Assembly: GCA_038326615.1 (NCBI GenBank)
Contig: JBBQKF010000101.1
Location: forward strand, 1 to 9,104
DNA: 9,104 bases
Direction: 5' to 3'
Source of the DNA: JBBQKF01 sp038326615
GTDB lineage: Bacteria > Bacillota > Clostridia > Saccharofermentanales > UBA5734
Made by a program: the position numbers and the translations under genes. The notes under the pieces were generated by a model. It saw only the letters and a list, made by a program, of their open reading frames with translations. It did no database searches and was not told the DNA's origin. The first letter of the stretch is position 1. Each line of letters begins with the position of its first letter. This document shows, in pieces, positions 6,560-9,104 of this stretch.

Positions 6560-6566
6560 AAGGAGG
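6560..6566 (+). promoter_or_regulatory. Ribosome binding site of the EF-G-like gene
   Basis: AAGGAGG lies 10 bases before the ATG at 6577. It fixes the start there and not at the in-frame upstream ATG codons near 6505-6526, which would add 24 residues lying before the conserved N-terminus. Confidence 0.85.
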
Positions 6567-6576
6567 TACCCAGGAT

Positions 6577-8655
6577 ATGAAAATTTATCCAGCTACGAAG
6601 ATCCGAAACATTGCACTTTTAGGACATGGACACTCAGGCAAAACTGCTTTTGCAGAAGCCGTATTGTTCAACGCAAAAGCGATTGAACGTCTCGGCAAGG
6701 TTGCCGACGGAAACACAACAATGGATTTTGATGCGGAAGAGATTAGAAGAAAGACTTCCATCAATACAGCCATTGCCGCATTGGAATGGCAGGACTGTAA
6801 GATCAATTTGATTGACACACCCGGAGATTTTGATTTTATGGGAGAAGTTATGCAAGGACTAAGAGTTGCTGACGGAACCGTAATAATTGTGAGTGCAAAG
6901 TCCGGAGTGAATGTCGGAACAGAGAAATCTGTACGTTTTGCTAAGAAACAGAAATTGCCGTATTTCTTTTTTGTAAGCAAAATTGAAGAACAAAATGCCA
7001 GTTTTGATAAGACTCTTGAGCAACTTCAGGGAATGTTCGGACCAGGTGTAATTCCTTTTACCCTTCCTATTCTTGATGATGCTAAAGTAATTGGCTTTGT
7101 TCATGTATTAGAAAATAAAGCATATAAAATTGCTGCAAATAATAAAACTGAAGAAATGCCTGTTCCTGCAGAATTTGCAGGACGCATTTCGGAATTAATA
7201 GAAAAGATAAAGGAATACGCTGCAGAAAGTGATGAAGCTCTCATGGAAAAATTCTTTGGGGGTGAAGATTTCACCAAAGAAGAAATGGAAATGGGACTTG
7301 CCGAAAGTGTTGCATCAGGCTCAATTCAACCAGTTTTTTGTGGATCAGGTACTGCCAATACTGGAATAGGATTTGTAATGGACAGTATTGTTAAATTTAT
7401 GCCTTCACCAATAAGGATAAATACTGTTTCGGCACAAACTCTTGATGAGACATCAATAACAGTTAAAGCAGACGAGAAAGAGCCACTTTCTGCAATTGTA
7501 TTTAAAACTATTGTTGACCCTTTTGTGGGTAGAGTTTCAATATTCCGCGTATATTCAGGTCAGATGAAAGCAAATACAAGTGTTTATAATTCTGTTAAAG
7601 AAAAAGAAGAAAGAGTTGGGTCTCTTTTCCTCATTAGTGGTAAGAAACAGATCCACGCGGAATCAATAGGACTTGGCGACATAGGCGCAGTTACAAAACT
7701 TGTTTTTACAAACACTAATGACACTCTTTGTGATAAAGCAAAGCCGGTTATTTTACCCAAAATCCTATTCCCAGTGCCTTGTCTTTCACTTGCAATCATT
7801 CCTAAGGTTAAAGGTGAAGAAGATAAAATTGCAGCTGGACTTACGAAGCTTCGTGAAGAAGATCCTACATTTAAATTTACTAACAATCCTGAAACACACC
7901 AGATGGTTATATCAGGAATGGGTGAGCAACATATTGATGTTTTGCGCTCAAAACTTAAAGCAAAATTTAACGTAGAGTCAACTCTTGAAGTGCCTAAAGT
8001 TCCTTATCGTGAAACAATCCGTAAGAAGGTTAAGGTTCAGGGAAAACACAAGAAACAATCCGGAGGACATGGTCAATATGGTGATGTCTGGATTGAATTT
8101 GAGCCAGGAGATAAGACTGAACTTACATTCGAAGAAAAGATTTTTGGTGGCTCTGTCCCTAAATCTTTCCATCCCGCAGTTGAGAAGGGAATTCAAGATG
8201 CAATAGTTAAGGGTGTTTTGGCAGGATATCCTGTTGTTAACCTTAAAGCAACATTAGTTGACGGAACTTATCACGATGTTGACTCAAACGAAATGTCTTT
8301 CCGTATGGCTGCCCGTCTTGCATATAAGAATGGTCTGCCTCTTGCAAATCCAATTTTACTTGAACCAATAAGTTGTGTTGATGTTTATATTCCTGACAAC
8401 AATTTAGGAGATATAATGGGAGATATGAACAAGAGAAGAGGAAGAATCACAGGAATCAATCCTGATGGTGAAATTCAAAAAGTAAGTGCAGAAGTTCCTA
8501 CATCAGAAATGGCAACCTATGCGACTGATCTTCGTTCGATGACTCAAGGAAGAGGCTGGTATACAATTGATTTCGCAAGATACGAACCAGCACCTGCGAT
8601 TATTTCAGATAAAGTCATAGCTGATGCTAAACATCACATGGTTGACGAAGAATAA
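6577..8655 (+). CDS. fusA2: EF-G-like translational GTPase (EF-G paralogue with altered GTPase motifs)
   Basis: 692 residues with the full five-domain EF-G layout: G domain with insert (about 1-285), domain II (about 300-390), III (about 400-475), IV (about 475-600) and V (to the end). G1 is GHGHSGKT (16-23), with a switch I-like RRKTSI (57-62). G3 is DTPGDFDF (80-87), so Asp84 replaces the catalytic His of DTPGHVDF. G4 is SKIE (134-137) instead of NKxD, and G5 is CGSG (255-258) instead of CGSA. Domain IV keeps GGHGQYGDVW and DGTYHDVDSNE, including His566, the counterpart of the tip His583 of E. coli EF-G, so ribosome contacts look preserved. This is the paralogue type seen in Clostridia, distinct from canonical EF-G of the str operon and from TetM-type protection proteins. 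Its neighbours are not ribosomal genes. It probably binds the ribosome with slow or altered GTP hydrolysis; the exact role is unknown. Confidence 0.9.
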   Translation: MKIYPATKIRNIALLGHGHSGKTAFAEAVLFNAKAIERLGKVADGNTTMDFDAEEIRRKTSINTAIAALEWQDCKINLIDTPGDFDFMGEVMQGLRVADGTVIIVSAKSGVNVGTEKSVRFAKKQKLPYFFFVSKIEEQNASFDKTLEQLQGMFGPGVIPFTLPILDDAKVIGFVHVLENKAYKIAANNKTEEMPVPAEFAGRISELIEKIKEYAAESDEALMEKFFGGEDFTKEEMEMGLAESVASGSIQPVFCGSGTANTGIGFVMDSIVKFMPSPIRINTVSAQTLDETSITVKADEKEPLSAIVFKTIVDPFVGRVSIFRVYSGQMKANTSVYNSVKEKEERVGSLFLISGKKQIHAESIGLGDIGAVTKLVFTNTNDTLCDKAKPVILPKILFPVPCLSLAIIPKVKGEEDKIAAGLTKLREEDPTFKFTNNPETHQMVISGMGEQHIDVLRSKLKAKFNVESTLEVPKVPYRETIRKKVKVQGKHKKQSGGHGQYGDVWIEFEPGDKTELTFEEKIFGGSVPKSFHPAVEKGIQDAIVKGVLAGYPVVNLKATLVDGTYHDVDSNEMSFRMAARLAYKNGLPLANPILLEPISCVDVYIPDNNLGDIMGDMNKRRGRITGINPDGEIQKVSAEVPTSEMATYATDLRSMTQGRGWYTIDFARYEPAPAIISDKVIADAKHHMVDEE

Positions 8656-8715
8656 TAATTTGTCGGGGTTTGTAGTAAAAGGATCAAATTTTGTCACAAA
8701 TAAACCAAATAAAAG

Positions 8716-8795
8716 TTTTATAATACTGTTGAAGGAGGTTTCGCAATAATCAGAACATTCTCGTTCAGATTTCGAGCCTCCTTCCTTTTATAAAA
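8716..8795 (+). terminator. Nested hairpin downstream of the EF-G-like gene, probable terminator or small structured RNA
   Basis: A perfect 8-bp stem, GAAGGAGG (8731-8738) with CCTCCTTC (8777-8784), encloses a 38-base loop containing a small GAAC/GTTC stem (8753-8756 with 8763-8766). An outer stem TTTTATAA (8716-8723) with TTATAAAA (8788-8795) can extend it. CTTTT follows the main stem directly, a short U-tract. The site is 75 bases after the EF-G stop. A long, partly open loop and only four Ts make it an untypical terminator. The 5' arm is a perfect Shine-Dalgarno sequence, but no start codon follows at usable distance. Confidence 0.5.
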
Positions 8796-8863
8796 TGCGA
8801 TGGTAAATTTATAAAAATGGATTTATTGTCTCTAAATTTAAAAGCATAGATGCTAGCAAATAA

Positions 8864-8935
8864 GTCGTTGTAGCCGTTGTAGCTGTTGTAGCTGGGTTAT
8901 CCGTTGTAGCTGTTGTAGCTGGGTTAGCCGATTAT
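8864..8935 (+). repeat. 9-bp tandem repeat, about eight units, with 27-bp higher-order period
   Basis: Successive 9-bp units are gtcgttgta, gccgttgta, gctgttgta, gctgggtta, tccgttgta, gctgttgta, gctgggtta and gccgattat. Bases 8873-8899 and 8900-8926 form a 27-bp duplication with 26 of 27 identical. The stretch is visibly more GC-rich than its surroundings. On the + strand it reads as a Val/Ala-rich frame between TAA (8861-8863) and TAA (8945-8947), without a start codon, so coding is unlikely. Confidence 0.93.
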
Positions 8936-9104
8936 GTAAAAACCTAAAAGAAACAAAAAGATTAAATGGCTATAGCGTTAACTCAGTAAAGGTTGAAAAA
9001 CTCTGTAGAATCATGCTAAAAATAAGCAATTACAAATCGAACTGTGGATAAATTAATGTAAGCCACTTTCTTTGATAGTATTTGTAAGAACAATTTAGTC
9101 CTAC
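8936..9104. other. Non-coding 3' end of the window
   Basis: No gene is supported between the 9-bp repeat and the window end. There is no open frame of useful length, no clear hairpin and no convincing promoter. Together with 8656-8863 this makes about 450 bases without a gene, holding only the nested hairpin, a short inverted repeat AGCAT-ag-ATGCT (8843-8854) and the 9-bp repeat. Confidence 0.6.

Noticed and set aside
8731..8784. GAAGGAGG as the ribosome binding site of a new gene
   Set aside because: No ATG, GTG or TTG lies at a usable distance and no open frame follows; the sequence is paired in a hairpin.
8864..8947. Val/Ala-rich frame through the 9-bp repeat
   Set aside because: Only 27 codons between stops, with no start codon or ribosome binding site.

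Overview
The window is AT-rich, and most genes carry strong AAGGAGG-type ribosome binding sites. It holds an EF-G-like paralogue of the kind common in Clostridia/Firmicutes. I read it as chromosomal DNA from a low-GC Gram-positive bacterium, probably clostridial. That assignment is inference: there is no rRNA or other decisive marker. All confident genes are on the + strand.

Layout. (1) A RidA-family deaminase (166-546). (2) A four-gene ABC transporter whose gene order and protein sizes match the E. coli yehZYXW (osmF) glycine-betaine/choline-type importer: lipoprotein binding protein (784-1719), long permease with an extra N-terminal membrane domain (1723-2946), ATPase with a C-terminal CBS-like tail (3215-4147), and short permease (4502-5245). 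(3) A DusB-type tRNA-dihydrouridine synthase (5275-6294), 29 bases after the last transporter gene and probably co-transcribed with it. (4) After a 282-base spacer with its own candidate promoter, an EF-G-like GTPase of 692 residues (6577-8655). (5) About 450 bases of 3' non-coding DNA with a nested hairpin and a short tandem repeat.

How the genes work together. The binding protein should capture a quaternary-ammonium osmolyte outside the membrane, the two different permeases form the channel, and the ATPase drives import. DusB and the EF-G paralogue both act on translation. RidA removes reactive enamine/imine intermediates. No single pathway links all of them.

The unusual material lies mainly between genes. 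The end of the long permease gene is duplicated, and the second copy keeps a 33-codon open frame that overlaps the ATPase start as ATGA, while the first copy is broken by stops and a frameshift. A 15-bp tandem repeat with a 45-bp higher-order period splits the transporter operon before the short permease. A 9-bp repeat with a 27-bp higher-order period lies downstream of the EF-G gene. The EF-G paralogue itself has altered GTPase motifs (DTPGD instead of DTPGH, SKIE instead of NKxD) but keeps the domain IV tip histidine. I see no mobile element, CRISPR array, tRNA or rRNA.
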